Below are positions 1 to 7,736 of a stretch of DNA of 64,000 nucleotides, in pieces. Every line of letters starts with the position of its first letter. Positions within the stretch are counted from its first letter, which is position 1. Origin of the DNA: QZLE01 sp033852135 (GTDB lineage Bacteria; Pseudomonadota; Gammaproteobacteria; QZLD01); the NCBI GenBank assembly GCA_033852135.1, contig JAWSVB010000004.1, positions 62,001 to 126,000 of the forward strand, in the 5' to 3' direction. A program made the translations under genes and the position numbers. The notes beneath the pieces are model-generated. The model made no database searches. It was not told where the DNA came from and saw only the letters and a program-made list of their open reading frames with translations.

Positions 1-1
1 T

Positions 2-862
2 CCAGTAGTTTTTAATAATGGCGAAAAACAACTGCTTGGAATTATTCACCAACCAGAAAATACAACCGCAGCAACTAGCAGCTCTACCGGAGTTGTAATT
101 ATAGTTGGTGGGCCACAATACCGAATTGGAAGCCATAGACAATTTATTAAGCTCAGTCGCTATCTTGCTAAGAATGGATTCAGTAGCATCCGTTTCGATT
201 GCGCAGGGATGGGAGATAGCAGCGGAGAATTTGAATCATTTTTAAACATCTCTGCAGACATCCGTAGTGCAACTGATGCAATGATACAAAGCTCACCCCA
301 TATAGATAAAATAGTACTTTGGGGCCTTTGTGATGCGGCAACTGCTGCTGCACAATACAGCAATAGTGATGAGAGAATTAAAGGGTTATTTTTACTTAAC
401 CCCTGGGTTAAAGATGAACAGCTTGCTGCAAAAGCGTTAGTAAAAAACCACTATAAAAAACAGATTCTATCATTTGATTTTTGGAAACGTGTTTTCACCG
501 GCAAGGTTAAGCTATTTGCAGCAGCAACTTCTTTTCTGCAAAACCTAATTGCAATGAAGCAAAAAACCAACGATGCAGAAATAGAAAACACCTCAGCTGT
601 AGACCATGAACCAAAGTCTCTCCAAGGAGTTATGCACAAAAGGATGACAGAGTTTAATGGAGTAGTTTCCATTATCCTTAGTGAAAAAGACCTTACCGCG
701 CAAGAGTTCACCACTGCCACAGAGAATAAAGATTGGCAAAACCTAATAACAAATAAACCTATTGAGATAACCACAATAAAAGATGCCAACCACACGTTTG
801 CAGCAGAAAAATGGCGCAGCCAAGTACAGCAGCTAACCCTAGACTTTCTAAAATCAATCTAA
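2..862 (+). CDS. Exosortase A system-associated hydrolase 1 (5' end outside window)
   Basis: The reading frame is open from base 2, so the gene enters from the left; the ATG at 209 is internal. The part before it encodes the family hallmark: a GIIHQP-like strand, then VVIIVGGPQYRIGSHRQF, then IRFDCAGMGDSSGE. This matches the alpha/beta-hydrolase-like proteins encoded beside exosortase A in PEP-CTERM/exopolysaccharide loci. In this family the region after GGPQYR carries the hydrolase core; a WGLCDAA segment sits where the nucleophile elbow is expected, with Cys in place of Ser, and a late NHTF supplies a possible catalytic His. About 287 residues are visible. The exact reaction is unknown; the family is tied to polymer export and sorting by context. 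Family assignment is confident, function is inferred. Confidence 0.8.
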   Translation, partial: PVVFNNGEKQLLGIIHQPENTTAATSSSTGVVIIVGGPQYRIGSHRQFIKLSRYLAKNGFSSIRFDCAGMGDSSGEFESFLNISADIRSATDAMIQSSPHIDKIVLWGLCDAATAAAQYSNSDERIKGLFLLNPWVKDEQLAAKALVKNHYKKQILSFDFWKRVFTGKVKLFAAATSFLQNLIAMKQKTNDAEIENTSAVDHEPKSLQGVMHKRMTEFNGVVSIILSEKDLTAQEFTTATENKDWQNLITNKPIEITTIKDANHTFAAEKWRSQVQQLTLDFLKSI

Positions 863-865
863 GTT

Positions 866-886
866 TATACCAAAAAGGCTGGTATA
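866..886. other. Short inverted repeat after the exosortase-associated hydrolase gene
   Basis: TATACCA and TGGTATA flank a 7-base loop just past the stop codon at 862. A second small hairpin, ATGCTT-tagt-AAGCAT at 938-953, overlaps the stop of the converging yibQ gene and is followed by short T runs on both strands. Together they may end transcription from both sides. Both are weak, so this is a tentative call. Confidence 0.3.
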
Positions 887-952
887 CATTCAGTAGATAT
901 TTACCTCACCAAAAAAGCACTCTAAAAATCATAAATTATGCTTTAGTAAGCA

Positions 953-1777
953 TCACTTTTTAGCAAACTTAACCTGCAGCGCATCCTGTTTTGACTCTTG
1001 CTGCAAAGCAATTACTTTCGTGATAGAAACTAACCTAACCCCATACGCAGCAAGCTTTGGAATCTCACTTTGCAAAACTGCAATCGTTTCTGGAAACGGA
1101 TGACCAATCGCGACTGCGCTCCCGTGCTTTTTTGCTAATTTAATCAACCTTTGCATCTGATACATGATTGCCTCTTTTGTCACCTCATGATCCAAAAACA
1201 CGTCACGTCTAGCATTAGGAATCCCAGTTTCTAATGCCATTTGTTGCGCTACAGTTGCGGTGGTTGTTCTACTATCAATATAAAATAGATCCCCTCTAGA
1301 TTTTATATAGTCCATCATCCATTGCATATGCCCTGGATGCTGAGTTATCAAACTCCCCATATGATTATTAACCCCTATGACGTGGGGAATACTTTCTAAA
1401 TTATCAGTGATGGTTTTTTGCAACTGCCGCTGCGTCATATCAAGAACAATACCACCTCGCCCCAAACGCAAGTTACCTACTGATTGCATCGGCTGATGCA
1501 ACATAACCTCTTTGCCCGATTGATTTGCGAGCTCAGCCACTTCGGCACTATGTGAAGTATGGGGAATAATGGCAGAAACTACAGGACCTGGCAGATCGAT
1601 TATTTGCCTAGCTGCAAACAAATCCTCCCCCATATCATCAATAATGATACTAACCACAGGAGTTTGCGAATAGGTATTCGCAGCCATCAACAACATAACT
1701 ACGAAAGCAAAAGCGCTGACGCAGAGCTTTTTAAATAGCAGCTGCATTAATAAATAAAACCGTACAACCAAAAACAT
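953..1777 (-). CDS. yibQ: Divergent polysaccharide deacetylase family protein (YibQ)
   Basis: 274 residues with an N-terminal hydrophobic signal (about residues 8-37), so the product is probably periplasmic. The mature part begins with VVSIIIDDMG, the deacetylase-like Asp pair, followed by HTSHSAEVAELA and MLHQPMQS, typical of the divergent polysaccharide deacetylase (DUF610) family; a later AIGHPFPET segment completes the conserved core. It is the last gene of an envC-ctpA-yibQ run: its start lies 3 bases after the ctpA stop, implying co-transcription and translational coupling. The first Met may not be the real one; a second Met at residue 11 would give a more typical signal peptide. No enzymatic activity is firmly established for the family; a role in envelope glycan metabolism is inferred from the fold and neighbours. 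Confidence 0.85.
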   Translation of the reverse strand: MFLVVRFYLLMQLLFKKLCVSAFAFVVMLLMAANTYSQTPVVSIIIDDMGEDLFAARQIIDLPGPVVSAIIPHTSHSAEVAELANQSGKEVMLHQPMQSVGNLRLGRGGIVLDMTQRQLQKTITDNLESIPHVIGVNNHMGSLITQHPGHMQWMMDYIKSRGDLFYIDSRTTTATVAQQMALETGIPNARRDVFLDHEVTKEAIMYQMQRLIKLAKKHGSAVAIGHPFPETIAVLQSEIPKLAAYGVRLVSITKVIALQQESKQDALQVKFAKK

Positions 1778-1780
1778 TAT

Positions 1781-3142
1781 CTACTTCTTCGGCTGTCTTA
1801 AAATTGAGATCCCTTTAAGCAGATTAATCGCCTCATTTAAAGCGTAATCCTTAATGACTAAATCTGTTTTGTCACCGGAATCAGTGGCGTTACTTACCCC
1901 CCCTGAATCTTTCTTATCAGAACTCTTTTTTGCATTACCATTTTTCAAGTGTCCCGCTAAATCAGCTTCTTTCACTACACCAACAGATGAAGACACTTTT
2001 TTCGATAGCTCAACCTCGTCCAATACAACATCAGGAACAATACCCTCTGCCTGAATAGATCTACCTTTTGGAGTGTAATACCTAGCTGTTGTTAACTTAA
2101 CAGCAGTCAAGCCTCCAGGCAAAGGCATTATGGTCTGCACCGAGCCTTTCCCAAATGAGCGAGAACCCATTATCACTGCACGCCCATGATCTTGCAGAGC
2201 ACCAGCCACAATCTCTGACGCTGAAGCTGATCCGCCATTAATAAGCACTACAATAGGAGCTCCAGTTATTACATCACCCGGATCTGCAGAAAAGCTCATA
2301 ATAGGTTTTTCTTCTCTTCCCTGGGTATAGACGATTAATCCATCTTCAATAAAGGCATTTGAAACATCAACAGCTGCTTGCAAAACACCGCCAGGATTAT
2401 TGCGCAGATCAATTACAATCCCTTTTAATCCTTGCTCAGATTCTTTACTAATTTTCTCAACTGCACTGCGCAAATAATCGCCAGTTCTAGCTTGAAACTG
2501 AGTTATACGCAAATACCCGAACTTATCTTCAATTAATTTACTTTTAACACTCTTAACCTTAATCACATCACGCACGATCGTAAGCTTAAATGGTTTCCCA
2601 TTTCCTTCTCGCATTATGGTTAAGTCAATCGACTCACCAACCTTTCCGCGCATAATCTGCACCGCTTCATGCAAAGAAAGCCCTTTTACCGGTCTTTCAT
2701 CTAAGCGAATTATTAAATCCCCAGCTAAAACACCAGCTCTTTGAGCTGGAGTATCATCGATAGGCGCAATAACTTTTACAAAGCCATTTTCCATCCCCAC
2801 CTCAATGCCTAAACCTCCAAACTCTCCACTAGTCCCCTCTCTAAGCTCTTTTAGCTCCTCTTCACCTAAAAAAGATGAGTGGGGGTCAAGTGATTGCAAC
2901 ATCCCACGAATAGCCCCCTGGAGTAATGTTTTATCATCAACATCTTCAACATACACACTCTTAATTTGGGCAAATGACTGAGACAGAGCTAACAATTCAT
3001 CCAAAGGCAGCCCCTGATCAATAGGGCGCACACTCGCTGAGGAACCACCTTCTGCAGAAACAGTTTCGGCAAACACCCCACTAGCAAAACCGACAAATAA
3101 TATGAGAAACATTGCTGTATTTTTTATATCTATAAATCTCAT
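1781..3142 (-). CDS. ctpA: S41-family carboxy-terminal processing protease (CtpA-like)
   Basis: The frame is open to 3226, but I chose the ATG at 3142: GGAG lies 7 bases upstream and the protein then starts with a clean signal peptide (MRFIDIKNTAMF...FAETVSAEG). About 453 residues. Order: signal peptide, a short helical region, a PDZ domain containing GGLGIEVG and GDLIIRLDERPV, then the S41 protease core. The catalytic Ser lies in SASASE and the Lys of the Ser-Lys dyad in SFGKGS; LRNNPGG is also conserved. The C-terminal tail is Ser/Lys/Asp-rich and low in complexity. Known members cleave periplasmic proteins near their C termini, including cell-wall hydrolases or their regulators, which fits its place between envC and yibQ. 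Confidence 0.92.
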   Translation of the reverse strand: MRFIDIKNTAMFLILFVGFASGVFAETVSAEGGSSASVRPIDQGLPLDELLALSQSFAQIKSVYVEDVDDKTLLQGAIRGMLQSLDPHSSFLGEEELKELREGTSGEFGGLGIEVGMENGFVKVIAPIDDTPAQRAGVLAGDLIIRLDERPVKGLSLHEAVQIMRGKVGESIDLTIMREGNGKPFKLTIVRDVIKVKSVKSKLIEDKFGYLRITQFQARTGDYLRSAVEKISKESEQGLKGIVIDLRNNPGGVLQAAVDVSNAFIEDGLIVYTQGREEKPIMSFSADPGDVITGAPIVVLINGGSASASEIVAGALQDHGRAVIMGSRSFGKGSVQTIMPLPGGLTAVKLTTARYYTPKGRSIQAEGIVPDVVLDEVELSKKVSSSVGVVKEADLAGHLKNGNAKKSSDKKDSGGVSNATDSGDKTDLVIKDYALNEAINLLKGISILRQPKK

Positions 3143-3185
3143 CCATAAACTCCGAAGTAAAATTCTTGTTGTAACTCGTGCATAG

Positions 3186-4367
3186 TTAACGCCTACACCA
3201 AGCAATTGGGTCCTGCGGTTTCCCATTTACACGTATTTCAAAGTATAAACCACTATCTCTATTTCCACCCGTATTTCCAACTGCAGCTATTATATCTCCA
3301 GCATCTACCCAATCACCTGCATCTTTAAACAGACTCTGATTGTGCCCATAGAGGCTCATATATCCGTCACCATGATCAACGATCATCAGCAAACCCAATC
3401 CCTTAAACCAATCAGAAAAAACCACTCTACCATGAGAAAAAGACCTAACGTTATTCCCCTCTTTGGCTTTTATAAAAACCCCTTTCCACCTTGATTGACC
3501 ACTTCCTTTTGATGATCCAAAGCGTTTTGCCACATACCCCTTAACCGGCAGTTTCATCTTTCCTTTCTGTTTTCTTATATCACTGGATAACTGAGCAGGA
3601 ATATCTGATAATGCATTTTGCAGCTCCTGCACTAAAGTTAACAGTTGCTTCTCATCTAACTGCATCCCCTTAAGCTTACTTCCCTGGTTTTTTATTCTCT
3701 TTTGAATTTCAGTAAGAAGCTTTTCCCTAACCCTTCGCGTTTTATTCAAAGACTGCTTTTCTGCCATTAGTGACTTTTTATTTTTTGAAATCAGCTCTAA
3801 CTGGGAGTTAATTTCACGTTTAAGGTTCACTAAATTCTGCAGGCGTAACGTTACTTGGTCGATTTTTTCTGTGCGCGCCTCGTTTAAATAATCATAATAA
3901 ACGAAGGTTCTTGCCACCATAGCTGGGTCATGCTGATTTAATAACAGCTTAAGATACTCTTGCCTTCCCATCGCATAGGCTGCAACCACCTGCTTAGAAA
4001 GAATATCTTTTTGCCCACTAAGGTTTTCTGCTTGCTTCTTATAGTCGGCTTGCAGCTGAGACAACTTTTTCTCCATCAGCTTATTTTTTTTATTCAGCTT
4101 TCTTATTCTGTTACTAACCCCACCAACTTGCACTTCAATTTTACGTAACTGCTGAACCAGCTCATTTTTTTCCCCTTTATCCTGTAGCAGTGTCTTTTGC
4201 AGCTGTTTGATATTACCGCGCAGTTTTTGCAACTGCTCAACCCGATCGTTAGCATCGCTATCCGCCAGCGCTAACGAAAATGGTGTGCAGCTAAATAATA
4301 TAGCCAATACACATACAAACTTTGCAATAACTCCTGTAAAACTCAACCGAAATTCTCCGACTACCAT
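3186..4367 (-). CDS. envC: EnvC-like murein hydrolase activator (degenerate M23 domain)
   Basis: A signal peptide (ending near SLALADSD) is followed by about 200 residues of coiled coil rich in Lys/Gln/Leu, then a C-terminal LytM/M23-like domain (KLPVKGYVAKRFG to the end). The zinc-binding residues are lost: the H-x3-D site reads RWKGVFI and the final H-x-H reads GLYFEIR. EnvC is known to be non-catalytic and to switch on septal amidases through exactly such a degenerate domain, so an activator role is likely. The frame extends to 4463, but the first plausible start is ATG 4367. A TTG at 4346 has a better ribosome site (GGAG 8 bases upstream) and may be the true one. The stop lies 43 bases before the chosen ctpA start. 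Confidence 0.88.
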   Translation of the reverse strand: MVVGEFRLSFTGVIAKFVCVLAILFSCTPFSLALADSDANDRVEQLQKLRGNIKQLQKTLLQDKGEKNELVQQLRKIEVQVGGVSNRIRKLNKKNKLMEKKLSQLQADYKKQAENLSGQKDILSKQVVAAYAMGRQEYLKLLLNQHDPAMVARTFVYYDYLNEARTEKIDQVTLRLQNLVNLKREINSQLELISKNKKSLMAEKQSLNKTRRVREKLLTEIQKRIKNQGSKLKGMQLDEKQLLTLVQELQNALSDIPAQLSSDIRKQKGKMKLPVKGYVAKRFGSSKGSGQSRWKGVFIKAKEGNNVRSFSHGRVVFSDWFKGLGLLMIVDHGDGYMSLYGHNQSLFKDAGDWVDAGDIIAAVGNTGGNRDSGLYFEIRVNGKPQDPIAWCRR

Positions 4368-4566
4368 TTTGTGCCAAAAACATAAAATTATTATACCTGA
4401 GCATTTAATTAAATGTGTGCAAATAACGATCACACCTCGGCTATACCACCTGACATAACACATAAGCCGACAATAAACTCATGGCAAATCTATAACTTGC
4501 AGCACCTTTTTTATTTTTTAAATAGACAAACATTCTTTTTCCATTCATAATGCTCGCTAATATCCG

Positions 4567-4590
4567 CAAGATTAGCATTTAATAATCTTG
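4567..4590. promoter_or_regulatory. Inverted repeat upstream of the arsR-type gene (possible operator)
   Basis: CAAGATTA and TAATCTTG form a perfect 8-bp inverted repeat with an 8-base spacer. An overlapping GCTAAT/ATTAGC pair sits at 4556-4576. They lie about 100 bases before the ArsR start in the divergent spacer between envC and arsR. ArsR-family repressors bind such AT-rich dyads, so autoregulation is a reasonable guess. Confidence 0.4.
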
Positions 4591-4687
4591 TCATATAAAA
4601 CTTATATATAAAAACGTATATTGAGACTAGTTCAAAAAACCAAAACGGGACAAACTTGGGCCTAATATCCAAAAGGAACCAAAAAAA

Positions 4688-4999
4688 ATGAAAATTTTTG
4701 ATGAGCTACAACTATCTGGGGAAGAAGAAATAGAAAAGGCATCTAGATCACTAAGAGCGATGTCTCATCCTCTTCGTCTTAAAATCTTATGCACCCTTAG
4801 TGAGACTGAAAAAAGCGTACAAGACATTGTTGATCATGTTGGTACTTCTCAAAGCAATATTTCACAGCATTTAGCTATATTGCGCGACAAAGACATCATC
4901 ACATCACGCAAAGACGCCAACAAAGTTTATTATCGCCTTGGAGACACTCGTACTGTTAGCCTTATAAATATGGCTAAGAACGTGTTTGTCGGCGAATAA
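4688..4999 (+). CDS. ArsR-family winged-helix transcriptional regulator, one conserved Cys
   Basis: 103 residues. A helix (SRSLRAMSHPLRLKILCTL) leads into the DNA-recognition helix-turn-helix (VQDIVDHVGTSQSNISQHLAIL) and a beta wing (DIITSRKDANKVYYRLGD). AAGGAA lies 8 bases before the ATG. The sequence pattern is close to the sulfide/persulfide-responsive YgaV/SqrR/BigR group: the first sensor Cys is present (Cys35 in KILCTL), but the C-terminal NVYC-type Cys is replaced (KNVFVGE). It is followed by a membrane rhodanese, which fits sulfur sensing. Metal-sensor CxC motifs of the ArsR/SmtB type are absent. Family is certain; the signal sensed is inferred. Confidence 0.85.
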   Translation: MKIFDELQLSGEEEIEKASRSLRAMSHPLRLKILCTLSETEKSVQDIVDHVGTSQSNISQHLAILRDKDIITSRKDANKVYYRLGDTRTVSLINMAKNVFVGE

Positions 5000-5062
5000 A
5001 GCATAAATAGTACTTATAATAAAAAAACTGTACTTCTCTGAGCGTTAAAAGTTTATCTTGTT

Positions 5063-5099
5063 GCTGGGATATATTATTATTCCCAGCCTCAAATATTTT
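5063..5099 (+). terminator. Probable intrinsic terminator between arsR and the rhodanese gene
   Basis: GCTGGGA and TCCCAGC pair around an AT-only loop and are followed by CTCAAATATTTTTATTT. The stem is GC-rich and the tail is interrupted, so it may be partial. It separates arsR from yibN, whose start is about 25 bases further on. Confidence 0.5.
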
Positions 5100-5123
5100 T
5101 ATTTAACGGAATAGAGAGTTAAC

Positions 5124-5546
5124 ATGCAACAGTACATTGAATTTGTTTCAAACCATCCTCTGCATTTTGCAGCATTAGCGGTGGTTGTGGTCCTATTGAT
5201 AACATCTGAGATCACTAGATCTATCAGTGGCACAAAAAGCATTAGCATCTCTGCAGCCATTCACAGCTATAATAAAGATGCCGCCATTTTTATCGATACC
5301 CGCTCAAATAATGACTTTGCCAATGGCCATATCACTGGGGCAATAAATATTCCTGCCCAAGACCTTGAAAAACGGATCGGCGACCTCGATAAATATAAAG
5401 ACAAGCAGTTAATCGTGTACTGCCAGACAGGGGTTCAAACTAAAAAACCATGTAACTTATTATCTAAAAATGGTTTTAACAGTGTGCTTTCTCTCAAAGG
5501 AGGCTTAAGTGCCTGGATTGATGAAAGCTACCCTCTAGAAAAATAA
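5124..5546 (+). CDS. yibN: Membrane-anchored rhodanese-like sulfurtransferase (YibN-like)
   Basis: 140 residues. One transmembrane helix (about residues 14-30) is followed by a single rhodanese domain: IFIDTRSNNDFANGHITGAINIP, then VYCQTGVQTK with the active-site Cys100, then GFNSVLSLKGGLSAW. A second Cys (Cys110) follows closely. Single-domain rhodaneses carry persulfide sulfur on the loop Cys. In Escherichia coli the homologue yibN precedes grxC, secB and gpsA; here grxC is missing and secB follows at 36 bases. The catalytic domain should face the cytoplasm. Substrate unknown. Confidence 0.87.
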   Translation: MQQYIEFVSNHPLHFAALAVVVVLLITSEITRSISGTKSISISAAIHSYNKDAAIFIDTRSNNDFANGHITGAINIPAQDLEKRIGDLDKYKDKQLIVYCQTGVQTKKPCNLLSKNGFNSVLSLKGGLSAWIDESYPLEK

Positions 5547-5582
5547 TAAACATAATATTTCAATCTGATAAAGGTTTCTCAA

Positions 5583-6056
5583 ATGACAGAAAAAGAACAA
5601 CAACCAAAGGGCCCTCAACTTGGACTGCAACGTGTTTATACAAAAGACACATCTTTTGAAAGTCCCAATACACCTGCAATTTTTCGTGATGAATGGAAGC
5701 CTGATGTAAACGTTGAGCTTTCAAATAATGCCAACAAACTTGATGATAAAAATTTTGAAGTTGAATTAACCGTTACTGTGACCGTTAAGCTTGGTGAAAA
5801 AACAGCATATCTTGCCGAAGTGAAACAAGCCGGCATATTTACCCTCGATGGTTTTGCAGAAGAAGCCATAGATGGCGTTCTTGGTAGCTACTGCCCAAGC
5901 GTTATCTTCCCGTTTGCTAGAGAGGCCATCGCAGATTTAATCCAAAAAGGGGGCTTTCCTCCATTTTATTTGCAACCTGTTGACTTCAACGCCCTATATG
6001 CCCAGCACATTCAACAACAAACTGAAAAGAATGAGCAGGGTAAAACTAAGCACTAG
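5583..6056 (+). CDS. secB: Protein-export chaperone SecB
   Basis: 157 residues, full length for the family. Recognisable blocks are LQRVYTKDTSFESPN, the TVTVTVKL strand, AEVKQAGIFTL, and PFAREAIADLIQKGGFPPFYLQPVDFNALY. SecB is a cytoplasmic tetramer that holds precursor proteins unfolded and passes them to SecA, which is encoded later in this window. It starts 36 bases after yibN and ends 9 bases before gpsA, so these three probably form one operon. The ATG follows AAAGG. Confidence 0.95.
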   Translation: MTEKEQQPKGPQLGLQRVYTKDTSFESPNTPAIFRDEWKPDVNVELSNNANKLDDKNFEVELTVTVTVKLGEKTAYLAEVKQAGIFTLDGFAEEAIDGVLGSYCPSVIFPFAREAIADLIQKGGFPPFYLQPVDFNALYAQHIQQQTEKNEQGKTKH

Positions 6057-6065
6057 CACAACATT

Positions 6066-7070
6066 ATGTCTAAACCATCTTTTGGTATTTTAGGAGCAGG
6101 ATCCTGGGGCAGCGCCCTAGGGCTTCTTCTTGCTAGAAATCAGCACAATGTTTCTATCTGGGATATTGATACCTCTTTATTAACAGATATTGAAGCTATG
6201 CGAGAAAATCGCAAATACCTCCCAGGAATTAAGTTTCCAGATAACTTAATAACAAACAACTCCGCTGAACAAGTTATATGTAATTGCGACCAAATTCTGT
6301 TAGTTATCCCAAGTAGTGCCTTTCAATCAACCTTAGAAAACTATAAAGATGCTTTCCGCACTAAGAAGACCATATGCTGGGCAACTAAGGGGCTTGACTC
6401 TGCTTCTGGCGGACTTTTACACCAAACAGTTGCAGATGTTCTTGGTAAAGACATTACCCCTGCTATCATTTCAGGCCCAAACTTTGCCAAAGAAGTAGCT
6501 GCAGGGCTTCCAACAGCTGTAACAGTAGCTTCAACTGATATAAATTTTGCCAAAACCATAGCATCATCTTTACACTCTAATGTTTTTCGCCCATATACCA
6601 GCGATGACATAATAGGGGTTGAAATTGGTGGTTCGATAAAAAATGTTCTTGCTGTAGCAGCGGGCATATCCGACGGCTTAGGCTACGGAGCAAATGCCAG
6701 AGCGGGGCTAATAACTCGCGGACTACATGAAATGACTAAACTCGGCCTTGCTCTCGGAGGCAAACCTGAAACATTCATGGGGTTATCTGGTGTTGGAGAT
6801 CTAGTTTTAACCTGCACCGACAACCAATCGCGCAACAGGCGTTTTGGCATTGGGCTAGGTAAAGGGAAATCAATCGATGAGATTAAATCAGAGATCGGGC
6901 AGGCAATCGAAGGGTTGCGTACTGCACAAGAGGTTTACTCATTAAGCAAAAAGCATAAAATTGAACTACCTATTTGCGATCAAGTATATAAAGTTATTTA
7001 TGATGGAAAACCAGCTAAAGAGGCGGTTAATGATCTTCTAAACCGTCCTCCAAAACCTGAAACAATATAG
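6066..7070 (+). CDS. gpsA: Glycerol-3-phosphate dehydrogenase [NAD(P)+]
   Basis: 334 residues. The N-terminal Rossmann motif is GAGSWGSALG. The core KGL, SGPNFAKEVAAGLPT, EIGGSIKNVLAVAAGISDGLGYGANARAGLITRG and GLSGVGDLVLTC segments are all present; the Lys in GSIKN is the catalytic residue in the family. The enzyme reduces dihydroxyacetone phosphate to sn-glycerol 3-phosphate, the backbone that PlsY (encoded at the far right) acylates. secB-gpsA linkage is common in gammaproteobacteria. It converges on the small gene at 7080 with a 9-base gap. Confidence 0.96.
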   Translation: MSKPSFGILGAGSWGSALGLLLARNQHNVSIWDIDTSLLTDIEAMRENRKYLPGIKFPDNLITNNSAEQVICNCDQILLVIPSSAFQSTLENYKDAFRTKKTICWATKGLDSASGGLLHQTVADVLGKDITPAIISGPNFAKEVAAGLPTAVTVASTDINFAKTIASSLHSNVFRPYTSDDIIGVEIGGSIKNVLAVAAGISDGLGYGANARAGLITRGLHEMTKLGLALGGKPETFMGLSGVGDLVLTCTDNQSRNRRFGIGLGKGKSIDEIKSEIGQAIEGLRTAQEVYSLSKKHKIELPICDQVYKVIYDGKPAKEAVNDLLNRPPKPETI

Positions 7071-7079
7071 CCTATTTCC

Positions 7080-7370
7080 TCATTCCATATTATCTATACT
7101 ATTTTGCCAATTATCTTCTCCAGAGCTGCGTTCTAGATCAACTCCATAATCTTCTTTTTGCAAATCATAACTACCATTCCAGTCCTCAGGGGGCTGCGCT
7201 GCCTTGACTCCCATCTCTAACCAAGTATCACGATCAATCTCTTCAACAGCACCGTCATAATACTGAATCTCAATACAATCTTCTTCTGAGTCAAAGGCTA
7301 CAACCTCAAAGGTTTGATCTGTCTCATCCCGATACCAGTTCCCCACTTCTGGATTAACTACCTTTGCCAT
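7080..7370 (-). CDS. Small acidic conserved protein (DUF6763-like)
   Basis: 96 residues, strongly acidic. Begins MAKVVNPEVGNWYRDETDQTFEVVA, then EIQYYDGAVEEIDRDTWLEMG and PPEDWNGSYD. This resembles the short uncharacterised gammaproteobacterial family DUF6763. The strand pattern suggests a small beta-barrel. No signal peptide or membrane segment. GGAG lies 6 bases before the ATG, so it is well translated. It stands alone between gpsA and the small-RNA locus. Function unknown. Confidence 0.75.
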   Translation of the reverse strand: MAKVVNPEVGNWYRDETDQTFEVVAFDSEEDCIEIQYYDGAVEEIDRDTWLEMGVKAAQPPEDWNGSYDLQKEDYGVDLERSSGEDNWQNSIDNME

Positions 7371-7528
7371 TGAAATCTCCTTTTACCTTTTTATACAAAA
7401 ACTATTTAAAAACCTTATATCAAAGATATAGGTCTGTTATACAAACTTAGCAAGGGGAGTTATCAAAAATGTGACGTCGATACGAATAATTTACATAAAT
7501 TATAATTTAAAAAATTAACATACTGCAG

Positions 7529-7560
7529 AAAAACAAAAACCCCAGATAAACTGAGGTTTT
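7529..7560 (-). terminator. Intrinsic terminator of the small RNA
   Basis: Read on the minus strand, AAAACCTCAG and CTGGGGTTTT form a 10-bp stem (one G-U pair) with a 5-base loop, followed by a T-rich tail (TTTTTGTTTTT). Confidence 0.8.
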
Positions 7561-7662
7561 ATGTTTGACTTCCTTTTCATGGCCTTCCTGACCCGGCCTC
7601 CTGGCCTGTTTCCCTCATCCTTAAGGGCTTATTCCTTATGAAAGCACTCCTGTGCAAATCAT
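7529..7662 (-). ncRNA. Candidate CsrB/RsmY/RsmZ-type small RNA (CsrA sponge)
   Basis: No reading frame occupies this strand. From about 7662 to 7529 there are seven GGA motifs. Four lie in the loops of short GC stems: GCAC-AGGA-GTGC (7655-7644), CCCT-TAAGGATG-AGGG (7628-7612), GGCC-AGGA-GGCC (7606-7595) and GGTC-AGGAA-GGCC (7593-7581). Others are AAGGAA (7637-7632), the GGGA at about 7614 and AAAGGAAG (7576-7569). The RNA ends in an intrinsic terminator. A promoter-like TTGCTG-N16-AATAAT precedes it, and a GacA-type palindrome lies further upstream. GGA in hairpin loops is the CsrA/RsmA binding signature; the length (about 130 nt) fits RsmY/RsmZ. The function is inferred; csrA is not in this window. 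Confidence 0.65.
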
Positions 7663-7668
7663 GTGTGC

Positions 7669-7696
7669 ATTATTACATATGAATAAGATCCAGCAA
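7669..7696 (-). promoter_or_regulatory. Probable promoter of the small RNA
   Basis: TTGCTG (7696-7691) and AATAAT (7674-7669) are separated by 16 bases, with an A at about 7662 as a likely start site. An alternative -35, TTATTG, overlaps at 7699-7694. Confidence 0.5.
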
Positions 7697-7716
7697 TAAG
7701 CCTTTAGATACAGTTA

Positions 7717-7736
7717 GTGTAGGATATATCCTACAC
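7717..7736. promoter_or_regulatory. GacA/UvrY/LetA-type palindrome upstream of the small RNA
   Basis: A perfect 20-bp palindrome, GTGTAGGATATATCCTACAC. Its core TGTAGG-N6-CCTACA matches the known activator site of rsm genes (TGTAAG-N6-CTTACA) except for one symmetric base per half, with the same 6-base spacer. The centre is about 64 bp before the proposed RNA start, a position seen for such sites. It overlaps the stop codon of the coiled-coil gene that ends at 7731. Confidence 0.6.
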
